Below are positions 43,284 through 53,923 of a stretch of DNA of 64,000 nucleotides, piece by piece. This DNA is from Dendrolimus kikuchii (Eukaryota > Arthropoda > Insecta > Lepidoptera > Lasiocampidae), in the NCBI GenBank assembly GCA_019925095.2, contig CM034388.1, positions 4,424,501-4,488,500 of the forward strand, in the 5' to 3' direction. A program made the position numbers and the translations under genes. The notes below the pieces were generated by a model, which saw only the letters and a program-made list of their open reading frames with translations, ran no database searches and was not told where the DNA came from. Every line of letters starts with the position of its first letter. The stretch's first letter is position 1.

Positions 43284-43792
43284 CATACATACATACATAC
43301 ATAACTTCACGCCAGTTCCCTTGCGGGGTAGGCACGAACAACAGAGCGCCATTTAGGCTCATTCTTACACACCTCACTTGCTTCTTTGACATTCATAACT
43401 CTTGTCATGCACACTCGTCTGTTCTTAAGGCTCCTGGCATCACCCTCCGCTAGTACACGATCAATTTGATCATGGAAGGTGTGTCGTGGCCTTCCACGAC
43501 TTCTGCATCCATCCACTTTTGCATTGTATATCTGTTTAGTCATTCTTTCATCATGCATTCTTTCCACATGCCCGAACCACCGGAGCATTCCTTTCCTTAC
43601 CTTCACCCCGACACTCTCTTTCAGACCAACTCTCTTTCTTACTTCGGTATTACGAACGCGGTCCGCGAGCGTCACTCCGCAGATTTTGCGCAGTGCTCGC
43701 ATCTCGACCGCGTTTACTCTACTTTCATGCTCTCTCTTCCATACCCAACTCTCGCTTCCATACGTGAGCGTAGGTACCAGCACCGCGTTGTG
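43284..43792 (-). mobile_element. LINE-B, longest copy, 7-bp target duplication
   Basis: Flanks TATTTTA at 43277-43283 and 43793-43799, confirmed by the uninterrupted left arm of the foldback. Minus frame: [80 protein letters not shown] and the end YPARELA, then the ATGT tail. The L-T-Y-G-S-E-x-W motif follows the reverse transcriptase of RTE/L2-like LINEs, so this is the C-terminal 160 residues of an ORF2. The rest was lost by 5' truncation. Confidence 0.9.
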
Positions 43793-43876
43793 TATTTTAT
43801 CAAACAAAAATACTCAATTCGATCCGGAACCGAAAAACATCGATAGTCTACTCTAACATTATGCCGCCTCTCACCA

Positions 43877-43953
43877 AGTTAAAAATTGTTGCGATTCGTT
43901 TTGTCACTTATCCGTTGTCATTCGTTTTTCTACTTGTCCATTGAAGTTTCTTT
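43877..43953. repeat. extra partial copy of the foldback arm
   Basis: CCAAGTTAAAAATTGTTGCG to TCCATTGAAGTTT matches the right arm in the same direction and keeps the 24-bp part that the right arm has lost. Confidence 0.65.
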
Positions 43954-45094
43954 TAGTAAAATGACAGCTTACATTCTTTTTTCAAATGCTGCGGTACTTT
44001 CTGTCCCGGGAGTCCCGCGGGAATTTCAGGTCAGGGTTTGACAAAGTCGCGTGCATATCTTATTATTATAAAAAAATTGAATTTAACATCTTTTTGTAGT
44101 AACTGGATGGTACTTCTTGATACCATTATTATTTATTATTTTATGTTTAAGGCTTGGCAACTAGGCCTTTAAGCCAGGCGCCGTTGTATTGCAGGCTACA
44201 ATCGACGTCATTCAACGGAGTTCTTGTGAGAACTCGAAAGGCCACATTTGGCTATATAGTTCACATTTCTCGCAAAAACACATAATTACTACTCAAAAAA
44301 CTACCAATATCCTACAACTATTGTTCATTTTAGAGTAATTTTACACATTTTTAGAAAATAAAACTGCACAACACAACGTCTCCTTTCAGTTCCCGCCAAA
44401 AACTCCCTTCTTGATACCTATTCTCCTTGCATTAAAATACGGACTTTAGAGGAATGAAAAATTTAATGAGATAAATATAAATAACTTCTCAAAATTGGAT
44501 TTAGTACGTGACTAAGATTTCGCTTCAAGATAATTAGCATGACGTCTCAACAAGGTTTACTTTATTTAAAGGGAAAAATATCAGTTGCTTTCGGAATTCG
44601 CAAATTGGATTGCCATTCACGTCTCGTGAAATATTAGCATTCCGTAAATATAAAAATTGGTTGAACATGGTTCGTACCATGTATAGTTGAGGCGACGGTG
44701 AAGATCAAGCTTCACCCATCTGATAACCAGATGAGACATATTTTTATCAAATTACTAGAGTTTACCCCGCCGCTGGGCCGCGGGTCCATCTCTAGTGCGT
44801 GCTTCTGGTTTAAAGAGGTTACATCATAGGTTTTTTTTTATTGCTCCGTCTTTTGCCCGGGCGAACAAGATATGCCCGAGTTTACTACTATTTATTTATA
44901 TTTTTATAAAGAGTTTTACATATACTTATACATTATTCCTACTAATTTATTGGGTAAATATTTTTTTACTGTCAGGGATTTTTAGGTAAGGGGAGTTTGG
45001 AAGGATAAAGGGATCGAGGACTGGTAGGATGTCGTACTTTATTTATTGTTTTTAATGTTTTAAAATTTTCTCACATATCTAACAATATTTTTAC

Positions 45095-45095
<1 letters not shown>
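43954..45095. other. unassigned stretch, 1.1 kb
   Basis: Position 44788-44830 matches the left end of 61500-61540 (TCTAGTGCGTGCTTC, GTTTAAAGAGGTTACATCA), probably a Helitron fragment. Otherwise no gene or repeat recognised. Confidence 0.45.

Positions 45096-45180
<85 letters not shown>
45096..45180. repeat. (CA)n(TA)n microsatellite
   Basis: About 35 CA units followed by TA units, directly against the LINE-B tail. Confidence 0.95.
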
Positions 45181-45189
<9 letters not shown>

Positions 45190-45578
45190 CATACATAACT
45201 TCACGCCAGTTCCCTTGCGGGATAGGCACGAACAACAGAGCGCCATTTAGGCTTATTCTTGCACACCTCACTTGCTTCTTTGACATTCATAACTCTTGTC
45301 ATACACGCTCGCCTGTTCTTAAGGCTCCTGACATCACCATCTGCTAGTACACGATCAATTTGATCATGGAAGGTGTGTCGTGGCCTTCCATGACTTCTGC
45401 ATCCATCCACTTTTGCATTGTATATCTGTTTCGTCATTCTTTCATCATGCATTCTTTCCACATGCCCGAACTACCGGAGCATTCCTTTCCTTACCTTCAC
45501 CCCGACACTCTCTTTCAGACCAACTCTCTTTCTTACTTCGGTATTACGAACGCGGTCCGCGAGCGTCACTCCGCAGAT
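45181..45578 (-). mobile_element. LINE-B 3' end
   Basis: Between two TA-type microsatellites. Minus frame from [20 protein letters not shown] to ...YPARELA is open. Confidence 0.85.
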
Positions 45579-45587
45579 ATATATGTA

Positions 45588-45643
<56 letters not shown>

Positions 45644-45667
45644 TATATATTTATATTTATATATATA
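45579..45667. repeat. (TA)n microsatellite
   Basis: Alternating A/T run with a few G, between LINE-B and a Helitron 5' end. Confidence 0.9.
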
Positions 45668-45908
45668 AAGATCAATTGCTATTCGTTAGTCTCGCTAAAA
45701 CTCGAGAACGGTTGGACTGATTTGGCTAATTTTGGTTTTGAATTTATTATTTGTGGATATCCAGGGAAGGTTTAAAAGGTGAGTAAATAAGAAAAAAACG
45801 CTTAGAATATAGTAAAAATCGCTTTCCATTAGAAATTATTCCTACCTGTCAAACGTTTGATGTTCATCCCATCGTTCAGAAATCAACGTTGAAAAAACTT
45901 CTTTTACA
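45668..45908 (+). mobile_element. Helitron 5' part
   Basis: GATCAATTGCTATTCGTTAG to AAATCAACGTTGAAAAAACT matches the inverse of 47456-47847, without SINE-A. The 3' end is missing. Confidence 0.6.
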
Positions 45909-45964
45909 ATATCTAAATTTATTGCTATTTAATGATTACACCTATTTTGTTATACATTCCGAAC

Positions 45965-46625
45965 ATCATAGGTTACATTGTATTAAATTTTGATGTTACT
46001 GCTATTTACCCCGGAAGATTATCTTAATTTTATATCGCAAACTATTTCATCTCCCGGGTGAAAAGTATCTATGCCAATTTTCGGTATTAAAACTACACAT
46101 GTCAGGAGCCTTAAGAACAGACGAGTGTGCATGACAAGAGTTATGAATGTCAAAGAAGCAAGTGAGGTGTGTAAGAATGGGCCTAAATGGCGCTCTGTTG
46201 TTCGTGCCTACCCCGCAAGGGAACTGGCGTGAAGTTATGTATGTATGTATGTATGTATGTATATGTATACTACGATAACCTTAACATAAATATATCCAAA
46301 AACTATCCCATTATCCGGGATAAAAAGTATCGCTTGTTCAATTTGAATTCAATTTGTTTTTTAATCTTATAAATCATTCCCAGAAAAAAAATCTCGCGGG
46401 AGTCCCAGGATAAAAAGTAACGCAGATTTTAAGTCTAATAATTTGCTGTCGATCAGCGAAAACCGCATCGAAATCGGCCCAGTAGTTTTTACGTGAATCC
46501 CGAACAAACAGAGAAGAAATCTAAAAAAAATTGCATCGTGTTCTACATCGTTCATATAGTCTATTACAATTGTTTTTTAAATAGATTCAATGTACAGACA
46601 CGGCATGTTTTGAATTTTATAATAA
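45965..46625 (+). repeat. Helitron-like repeat split by LINE-B
   Basis: 45965-46097 matches 61520-61660 (GGTTACATTGTATTAAATTT, ATATCGCAAACTAT, GAAAAGTATCTATGCC). 46263-46625 continues with GATTCAATGTACAGACACGG, shared with 11836-11975. LINE-B lies between. Confidence 0.5.
46098..46262 (+). mobile_element. LINE-B 3' end, short
   Basis: From TGTCAGGAGCCTTAAGAACA to a long ATGT tail, plus sense. Confidence 0.85.
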
Positions 46626-46627
46626 TA

Positions 46628-47147
46628 CTAGCTAATGCCCGCGATTTCATCCGCGTCACGATCGCGATGTAGAATACTATCAGCGCCATCTAGTTCATTT
46701 AATATGATGATGAAATACGCTATGCTAGACACTGCTTTTGTAAGGTTTTACTTTTTCGCGGAATCTCGTCTTTTTAATCTATAAATTGTTTTATTGTATG
46801 ATGATACCGGCAATATCAATACTTAATTAGGTACATAAGTTGTATAATAAGCTGTTTAAGTAATTAAAGTTTTTATAACTATCCCACGGGAAATCTTTTA
46901 ATTTTTCGGGATCAAAAATATCCTATATGTTGACCAGGGATATAAGCTACCACCATACAAAATTTCATGTAAATCGGTCGAGTCGTTTCGGAGATTGGCC
47001 CGTACAAACAGACAAACAGAGAAACAACAAATTTGAAAAAATCGAAATTAATTCTATTTCACTTCTTACATACCCCTGACTCAGTTTTTAGCATTTCTTT
47101 TATTGTATAGAAATTCGACCTCTACAGTTTTATTATATGTATAGATA
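46628..47147 (-). mobile_element. Helitron, longer relative of 41530
   Basis: A|CTAG at 46628, hairpin GCGATTTCATCCGCG, and at the far end ACCTCTACAGTTTTATTATATG as in the 5' end of 41530. GATA repeats blur the terminal base. It has an extra 200 bp including CAGCGCCATCTAG at 46681. Confidence 0.7.
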
Positions 47148-47455
47148 GATAGATGAAGCAGGGGCTTAAAAAGCAACACGATCCAATATCCGAGGATTAA
47201 AATTCAAATTTAGGAAACAATCGAACTGTACAGAGTTTTCTAAAGATAAAGTTTGTGAAGCCGAAGTTAAATTTTGCAAATCAATAGCGACTAAAATTCA
47301 ATCTTGACTGAAATAAACATTGGTTTTGAATTAGAATGACGAGTTTGGTAAGTGGGTCACCATTTGACTATGTAATAGTTCAAATAACGGATGACTTAAT
47401 TCATTATTTGTTTATATATTATATACAACATTATAGTATATGTTATTATTTATAA
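47148..47455. other. unassigned stretch
   Basis: AT-rich, nothing recognised. Confidence 0.5.
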
Positions 47456-47847
47456 CTAACTGACCCAGCAAACTTCGTGCCGCCTCAGAATCAATAAATA
47501 AAGAACGTTGATTTCTGAACGACGGGACGAACATCACAAACGTGTGACATTAAAAACCAAAGAAATGAAAAAAACTTCACTTTTAAATTTAATTTGATTT
47601 CTGAACGACTTTTAAATTTAACTGATTTCTAAACGACGGGACGAACATCAAATGTTTGTCAGGTAGGAATAGCGGGAAAACGACATTGTTGTTTTTACTA
47701 TATTCCAAGCATTTTTTTCATATTTACTCACCTTTTAAACCTTCCCTGGACTCCACACATAATTCAAAACCAAAATTAGCCAAATCAGTCCAGCCGTTCT
47801 CCAGTTTTAGCAAGACTAACGAACAGCAATTGATTTATATATATAGA
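47456..47847 (-). mobile_element. Helitron without SINE (empty site)
   Basis: CTAA at 47456 (degenerate CTAG) to GA|T at 47847. It gives the uninterrupted form of the Helitron at 6215-6970, with CCAAGCATTTTTTTCATATT at the place where SINE-A sits in the other copy. Confidence 0.7.
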
Positions 47848-47976
47848 TATATTATATACAATATATTATATACAATATTATATATATTAATATTTAATTA
47901 TTAATTTAGTGTTATTTTCTATGTAATATTTTTTCTAGTGTCAAATATATAAACTTTATTTGTTTTATTCTTACGG

Positions 47977-48044
47977 TCTTATTCATAGAGAGTAAGAGTA
48001 AGTTTGTAGGCTTCTTTAAGGTCCTTAAAGAATAAGACCGTTAG
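47977..48044. repeat. 68-bp inverted repeat
   Basis: ACGGTCTTATTCAT at the left and AAGAATAAGACCGTTA at the right, with CTTCTTTAAGG / CCTTAAAGAA in the centre. It may be the collapsed remains of a TIR element. Confidence 0.6.
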
Positions 48045-48297
48045 TCTCTATATATTATATGTAAAAATCAATTGATGTTTGTTAGTCCCTCTCTCTCTGA
48101 TTATTATTTTTTTGTTTTGTTCGCTTTAATAGACGGGTGATTTAAAAGAAAAAAAAATAGGGAGCACCCATAGGAAATTTTTATGCGGGGTCGCCTCTTT
48201 GAATTAATATCGACCTATTGTATTTGTCTAACAGAGGACGGAATGGTCATGCTCCCCGTGCGGTTACGTAATATTCGCTCTTTCTTAAATAGATTTA

Positions 48298-48432
48298 TAT
48301 TGTTTTTGTACGTTTTTGAGTGTGTCCCGGGATGATTAAGATTCACAATTGGATCCGGTAGGTGGCGCTGAAATCGGGTTTTTTTAGATTTTAATTTTTT
48401 CAGGCCATAATAACGACTGCTGGACCCGCTAG
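48298..48432 (+). mobile_element. Helitron 3' end
   Basis: CCGGTAGGTGGCGCTG at 48355-48370, then GACCCGCTAG|T at 48432. Same family as 14236-14834; the 5' part is missing. Confidence 0.6.
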
Positions 48433-49295
48433 TAAGCTATAAAAATGACCCGGATTTTTTAAAGACCGTGGAAGCAGAACAAGAAGGGATTACAATCGCC
48501 CAGTAAAACATAACTCTTAACACACTCCACTATCGCAATTAGCGCCACTAGTCCATTGTTCAAGGATATATTTTTATATACAGAGAGAGTCTTACCCACT
48601 ACCCTCAAAACACATTCGTTGAGTGAAAAAATATCCCACTTCAGTTTGCCGCTAAAAGTGAATATTCAAATATTTTGACAGCTATGGAACGCTATCAAAA
48701 TATTTCAATTCACACACCACTCGTTCGGAAACACCCTTTCGAAAAGAGAAGGCTTGATATAATTTAATTTTGTTGTTGGCAAACGGCGTGCCGGGTGTAG
48801 ACGCGTCGTGTGCAAACAGATATTTGAATTCGGAACGTGGATCAAATTCCGAACGAAGCACTTTCTATAGCGGGAAAGACGTGACATGTACTTTTTAAAT
48901 AGCTTCTTCACATAGGTCTCGTGTTTAGCCAAGTTATAATAGAAAAATAGCTATTATCAACTTTTTGTTGATAACAAGAACAGTGTTATTTTTTTGCTCC
49001 AATTTTATTTTCACATTAAGACCACCAGTAAACGGTTTTGTAGAAGGAGGAACATACATTCCGAAAATACAAATAATAGGTCTTTAGTTCACTTGTGAAA
49101 TTGCTGTTCTGTAGTACTACTGGCCATTTTAAATAAAACTATTTTTTTGTTTGGCTAAGAATTCTAATTTCAAATTAATTTTATTTTAAAAACATGGAAT
49201 TATTTTTTTTAATTAGTAATTTGTTTGTTGATTAGCATTATATTTTAATCAAATTTGATTGTTTTTCATCATCATGTATACGTTAAAACTTGAGT
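48433..49295. other. unassigned stretch
   Basis: No gene seen. The last part should contain the left inverted repeat of the mariner element, but I cannot recognise one. Confidence 0.45.
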
Positions 49296-49299
49296 AATT

Positions 49300-50275
49300 A
49301 TGGAATACGAGTATCGTCGTTGCAGTAACGCGACACAAGCAGCAGGCAACATCAGCGACATTTACGGAGCGAACGTTACAAACGAACGCACAACCTGTTT
49401 GTTATTGGTTTGCATGCTTCCATTCTGGAAATTTCGACCTGAAAAATGTTCCTCATGGTCGTCCGAAAGAGTTAAAGGCGATTGTGGAAGCTGATGATAC
49501 TCAATCTACGGCTGAAATAGCAGCAGCTGTCGACGTTCGCGTCAAAACAATATTGGTCCATTTGCATCAAATTGGAAAGGTAAAAAAGTTTGACAAATGG
49601 GTGCCCCACGAATTCAATGATCTCCGGCGCGAAGTACGCGTCCAGATATGCCTTGCACTGCGCAACAGGAACACAAACGAAGGAATTTTGAACCGCATTG
49701 TTACCTGTGACGGAAAATGGATTCTGTTTGACAATCACAAGCGCTCAGCAAGTTGGTTGGATCCTGGTTCAACGAAATTTACCCCCAGAAAAGTAATGTT
49801 AACTATTTGGTGGCCTAGCACCGGTGTAATTCATCACAGCTTTTTACTAAACGGGATAAGCATTACCGCAGATGCGTATTGTAAAGAACTGAACACAATA
49901 ATGGAGACGCTCACATGTCTCCAACCAGCTTTGGTCAATCGCTCGTCTCCGCTGCTCCTGCACGACAACGCGCGACCTCATACTGCACAGCAGACGGTCT
50001 CTAAGTTACAAGAGCTTGGGTTGGAAGCTCTTGGTCATCCACCATACTCACCAGACCTAGCGCCTGCAGACTTCTACTTTTTCCAGAACTTGGATAACTT
50101 CTTGGCGGGAAAAAAATCAATACCCGAGAGGCAGTACATAATGCATTTGAAGAATTTGTTGCCTCCCGTCCAGCTGATTTCTTCGAGAAGCACATCAATA
50201 AACTGCCACTGCGTTGGCAAAGATGCATTGACTGCATGGGTGATTACTTTGTAAATAGATATAAAAAATATAGAA
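49300..50275 (+). pseudogene. mariner transposase, frameshifted
   Basis: The enzyme would cut and paste a TA-flanked DNA element. Frame 1 starts at 49300 with the helix-turn-helix part (ATQAAGNISDIYG). A frameshift near 49395 moves to the main frame, which has HSGNFDL, the linker HQIGKVKKFDKWVPHE, the first Asp in TCDGKWI, the second in HDNARPHTA and the third in YSPDLAPAD. The last two are 34 residues apart, the mariner D,D34D signature. A second frameshift in the A run near 50110 leaves EEFVASRP and LPLRWQRCID in another frame. Family length is about 340 residues and all parts are present, so only the two indels and point changes (E to G after the first Asp) disable it. No terminal inverted repeats found. 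Confidence 0.85.
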
Positions 50276-50754
50276 TAAAATACGTTAAGAAGAGACCTAA
50301 TATTTGAATTTTTGTCTATGTTACAAGATGTCCACCAAAGCAGTCATGAGAACCATAGTATATATTAATATCACATAGACAATCGTCATAGATAATATTT
50401 TTAGTCGATTAATCGATAAATCGAATCATCTGACAAGATGATTCGATTTATAATTAAATGACCATTTTCTACCGGTTAGTTAATTTTATAAGCCCGCTAA
50501 ATTATCGTCTAGATAATTTAGTGCATCAGTAACTGATTATTATAATTGTTTTTGTGATCCTGGCAACACTATGATGTAATTGCTATTTTATTGTTTTGGA
50601 GGGTAGTATTTTCGTATAAAAGGCATAGCGGCGTGTAGACGGTGTTCATTGCTTACTGTGCTGTGTGAATAGTCACATCAAAGGCTGAACAATAATAAAA
50701 GGGAAACCCTGCGCAAATATTTGGTACTTTCTTACCCAAATCTCTGCAAGGCTA
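50276..50754. other. possible LTR or promoter-like block
   Basis: GTATAAAAGGCATAGC near 50616 is followed about 30 bases on by GTTCATTGC, then AATAATAAAAGG near 50691, the order TATA, start, polyadenylation signal. Upstream are ATCGATTAAT-type palindromes. No matching second copy lies in the window. Confidence 0.3.
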
Positions 50755-50912
50755 TTACACCTGTCTGTTAGAGCAGCACGTGAAAACTGAACAGATTTAA
50801 GTGAAACTCGACACAGAGCTAGCTTGTATCCCGGGCAAACACTTAAAAAACATTATATTAGGATAAATGACGTCCTTTCCGTGGCATAAACGAATATAAC
50901 CAAAAAGGTGGC
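50755..50912. repeat. diverged repeat shared with 3955-4145
   Basis: ACCTGTCTGTTAGAGCAGCA, GTGAAACTCGAC and AGCTTGTATCCCGGGC. Confidence 0.45.
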
Positions 50913-51599
50913 GACGCGATCGCATTTCTTTTATGTTGCCGCCATTGCAATTTACTTACCACTATGACGATGTAATTTTAAGTAAATTGCAATAATAATA
51001 ACAATTAATATTATTGCAATTTATTTACAAATGCGATTATGACGACATAATAGCAACGCGAACGAAGTTATAATACTAGAACCATGGAAAAAGAACACTA
51101 GTATTATGTACAGGTGAATTTTCAAGTAGGCCTCTGTGGCCAAATCCGAAACTAAGATAAGGCAAAAAAAATCAAATGTAGAACGGAGTAATCACATTTT
51201 AGAAAAATCAGGCACTCTGGTCAGGAACGGAGTTGACTGCGCGCAGCTCGTCGCGCCTGTAATATATATATTTGTGGTGCACGCCGATGGTGGTGGTTCT
51301 AGAATACCCAGGTTGATGTATTTGTGGAAGTTAAACACTGTTAGATGGTGAAAACTTGTAATAGTAAACTTTACATATGAGAGCGCCTGCCTTCGGCTAC
51401 AACCCAAACGGAAGAGGAACAAAAATGCAACTACAATGTTGCCAATATAAAATATTTTATGTTGGTGTTGCCAACAGACTGATTTTGAAAAAAGCACAGG
51501 AGTGTTTTTACTCCAAGTCACATAGTGTGTAGCTCGTAAGGCTTAATTTCTTAAAAGGAATGTAAAACGTTAGAGGCGCACCTGACAATATCACCTATC
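50913..51599. other. unassigned stretch
   Basis: ATAATACTAG and CTAGTATTAT at 51069 and 51099 form a short inverted pair. No gene seen. Confidence 0.45.
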
Positions 51600-51912
51600 A
51601 TCCGTGCAGGAACGGAGAAAGAATACAATTTCCTGCTTTGGGGCGGCCTGTCGTAAGAGGCGACTTAACAACCCACAGCCAGGTGGTAGGGCATTTGCCC
51701 GACTGGATGGCTACCACCCCTGGTTTAGAGTATGCCGCCATAACAACCTTGAGTTGTGTTCCGGCATTAGTGACCAGGTTCCAGTCTCCCTTAAGAGAGC
51801 AGCAGCGCATTTGTAGCAACTTTGGTGTTGCAAATGTCCATAGGCGATGGTAACCGCTTTCCATCAAGTGGGCCGTCTGCCTGTCTGCTGTTCTCCTGCA
51901 ATAAAAAAAAAA
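51600..51912 (+). mobile_element. SINE-A, full length, plus sense
   Basis: ATCCGTGCAGGAACGGAGAA to CTCCTGCAATAAAAAAAAAA. The whole family order can be read on the plus strand here: head, GTCGTAAGAGGCGAC hairpin, CCAGGTGGTAG / CTACCACCCCTGG stem around GGGCATTTGCCC, ACAACCTTGAGTTGT hairpin, GGTTCCAGTCTCC and tail. Confidence 0.9.
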
Positions 51913-52934
51913 CCTATATCTACTATATAGAATATGAAACTTAAAAACATAAAACTTTTCTGGTCCATCCAATAATTTCAGTATTTTCACAGCATATCGA
52001 TAAATACTACGACGCAAACTTTAAACCCAAATGTCTCGAAAGCAATTAAATGTGAATTCAATCGTATTAGCTTAACTACATTAAATTAGACAATGCATAA
52101 ATAGCGCTTTTACTTTAGCATTTATTCATAACCAGACGCAAAAATATCATTTATTGTTATAAAGCGGTAAACATTGACCCTCGATTAACCCAAATTCATA
52201 GTAAACGATCTCAAATGCCTCGGATCAAAAGACTCATATCTATAGAATTACGTAAGCCTATCTTAGGGACGGCTGGTCCTTAAGGGATACCCGAATGGCT
52301 ATCTAAGACCTTTTTCATACCATGCATAGCAATTTATAATTATGATATCATCTGCTATCTGTGTTATTCAAATTCAACAGTTTTTATTCAGAGTTCGGCT
52401 GATAAATATTTTTTTGAAATTCATTCACAATTGTAAAGCCTTGGTAGCTTATGTCAGGTTTTTTCTATTCATTTATTTGCTGCTGATAGAAAATATTATA
52501 AACTCCATACAAGTAATGCCCATTGAAAACCTATGTCGAGATAAAAGTAAGAATAGTAAAATAAGAAACTCTCATTATGCCTAAATATGGTTGCGGACAG
52601 AGAGCAGCCCCCTAATCCGTCCGCACACCGAGAACACCTTTCCGCGCCCGCATGCCGCCAAAGCCCATAGCTCACACAGTTAGCAGCTAGGCGTCGGACG
52701 GAACATGCGATATAAGAAGTAGTCTTGTAGGCCGGAGAGATGCACATGCACAAGCATTTGCACTTAATCGCTCTACTCTCTCTCACTCTGCCATTCTGCA
52801 TTATATTCTCTGTTACTAGTCTATGAATAATTTTAAATTAATTCTAAATATCAAAATAATAAGTCATACAGTCAACATCGACCTTTGTGTCGTAAACCTC
52901 GTTTGTACCTAGATATACATTTTGTTACAAAAGA
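51913..52934. other. unassigned stretch, 1 kb
   Basis: Positions 52600-52800 are clearly more GC-rich than the rest (GTCCGCACACCGAGAACACC, CGCCCGCATGCCGCC). A minus-strand 101-codon frame there (52496-52801) has no motif I recognise. It could be an exon or promoter of an unknown gene, or another repeat. Confidence 0.4.
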
Positions 52935-53260
52935 TAATAAAACTACGTTTTAACGGTTTTAAGCGGGGTAATTTATTTGAGTTTTATTATTCCGACGTTT
53001 TGGCCACTTTTCAGTAGCCGTAATCACGGAAGACAAAGATGTCAAGTGTCAATGAGTATTGTGAAAGTTTTATTTAGCCTACCGCTAACTTGTTAATTTT
53101 GATTATTTCGTTTAAATTTTTTTGGTTATTATTTACTCTATGGGAGCCTTATCTAATTTACCACCACTTCGCAACAAGTTGTGGCTTGAAGAGAAGAAGA
53201 GGCGCAGGAAAGTCTTCAGCAATACGCCTAGCTCTAATTTATCTATAATATTATATTGAT
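52935..53260 (+). repeat. repeat G plus LINE 3'UTR-like block
   Basis: AATAAAACTACGTTTTAACG, CCGACGTTTTGGCCAC and CACGGAAGACAAAGATGTCA, then ATTTACCACCACTTCGCAAC. The same arrangement exists, inverted, at 39145-39445, so the two blocks belong to one unit. Confidence 0.6.
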
Positions 53261-53923
53261 TCACGACAATATTCTGTGAGAGCGTGGTATCACATCGATC
53301 GGTCCGGTCCTAGTATAGTCATCTATATTCTTTACACACATATAATGTACATACAAAGGTTTTTCCCTAATAAACTAGAAAATAAATAAATCCGGCATTA
53401 TACGGGACCAAAATTCAGTTTTACTATAAAATAAACATAAATTTTTAAGCCATAAGATATTTAAAACCTAATTTTTCGACTGATTTGGTTTAAATATTTT
53501 TAACAAAAGCAAAAGCCTATGAAAATGACAATGCCGAATATTATACGTATTCTAATATAAATAGGTATCAAAAACACAAGTGACTGGCTCTAGAGTTATT
53601 TAGTGATATAGGATTTAGGAGCTTTTTCATTAAAAGAAAGAAAAAATATATTTGAAAAATATTTGCTTGACATGTATCTTAAAAATAAATACATATGTTA
53701 AGAATTTACGCAACATTTTCAGCAAAATTTGCACTCAGCTTATTGCTGTGCAAAAATAATATTAAACACAACCCTGATTTTCAGCCATTGGGTGCTTCTA
53801 ATTCCTATCAATCATAATTCAAGACGTTGTCGAAAGTATTCTAAGTTATTTCTCGCCCACTGACTGAAATGCACTGGACCGGAAATTCCGATGAAACCTC
53901 GGATGGATGAAACGCATACCGAA
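53261..53923. other. unassigned stretch
   Basis: GCACTCAGCTTATTGCTG near 53730 resembles 24042-24065. Otherwise nothing. Confidence 0.45.

Larger units (their letters stand above)
42573..43834. mobile_element. foldback element with nested SINE and LINE
   Basis: Left arm 42573-42823; right arm 43093-43283 plus 43793-43834. Arms match in inverse order: TTCGGTTCCGGATCGAATT, AAATGCATTCATTAAAATG, TACCTAACCTAA, GCAGTAAACCTGCGAAAAAT, AACTTCAACGGACAA, CGCAACAAAATT and GCAGATTTT. The right arm lacks about 24 bases. The loop holds SINE-A, and LINE-B interrupts the right arm. No coding capacity of its own. Family unknown. Confidence 0.8.

Noticed and set aside
43466..43846. Plus-strand frames starting [19 protein letters not shown] in many LINE-B copies
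   Set aside because: They are the reverse-strand shadow of the LINE-B C-terminal coding region, whose minus frame has recognisable LINE motifs.
45360..45720. Frames with long YIYIYI runs
   Set aside because: They are translations of TA/TATG microsatellites.
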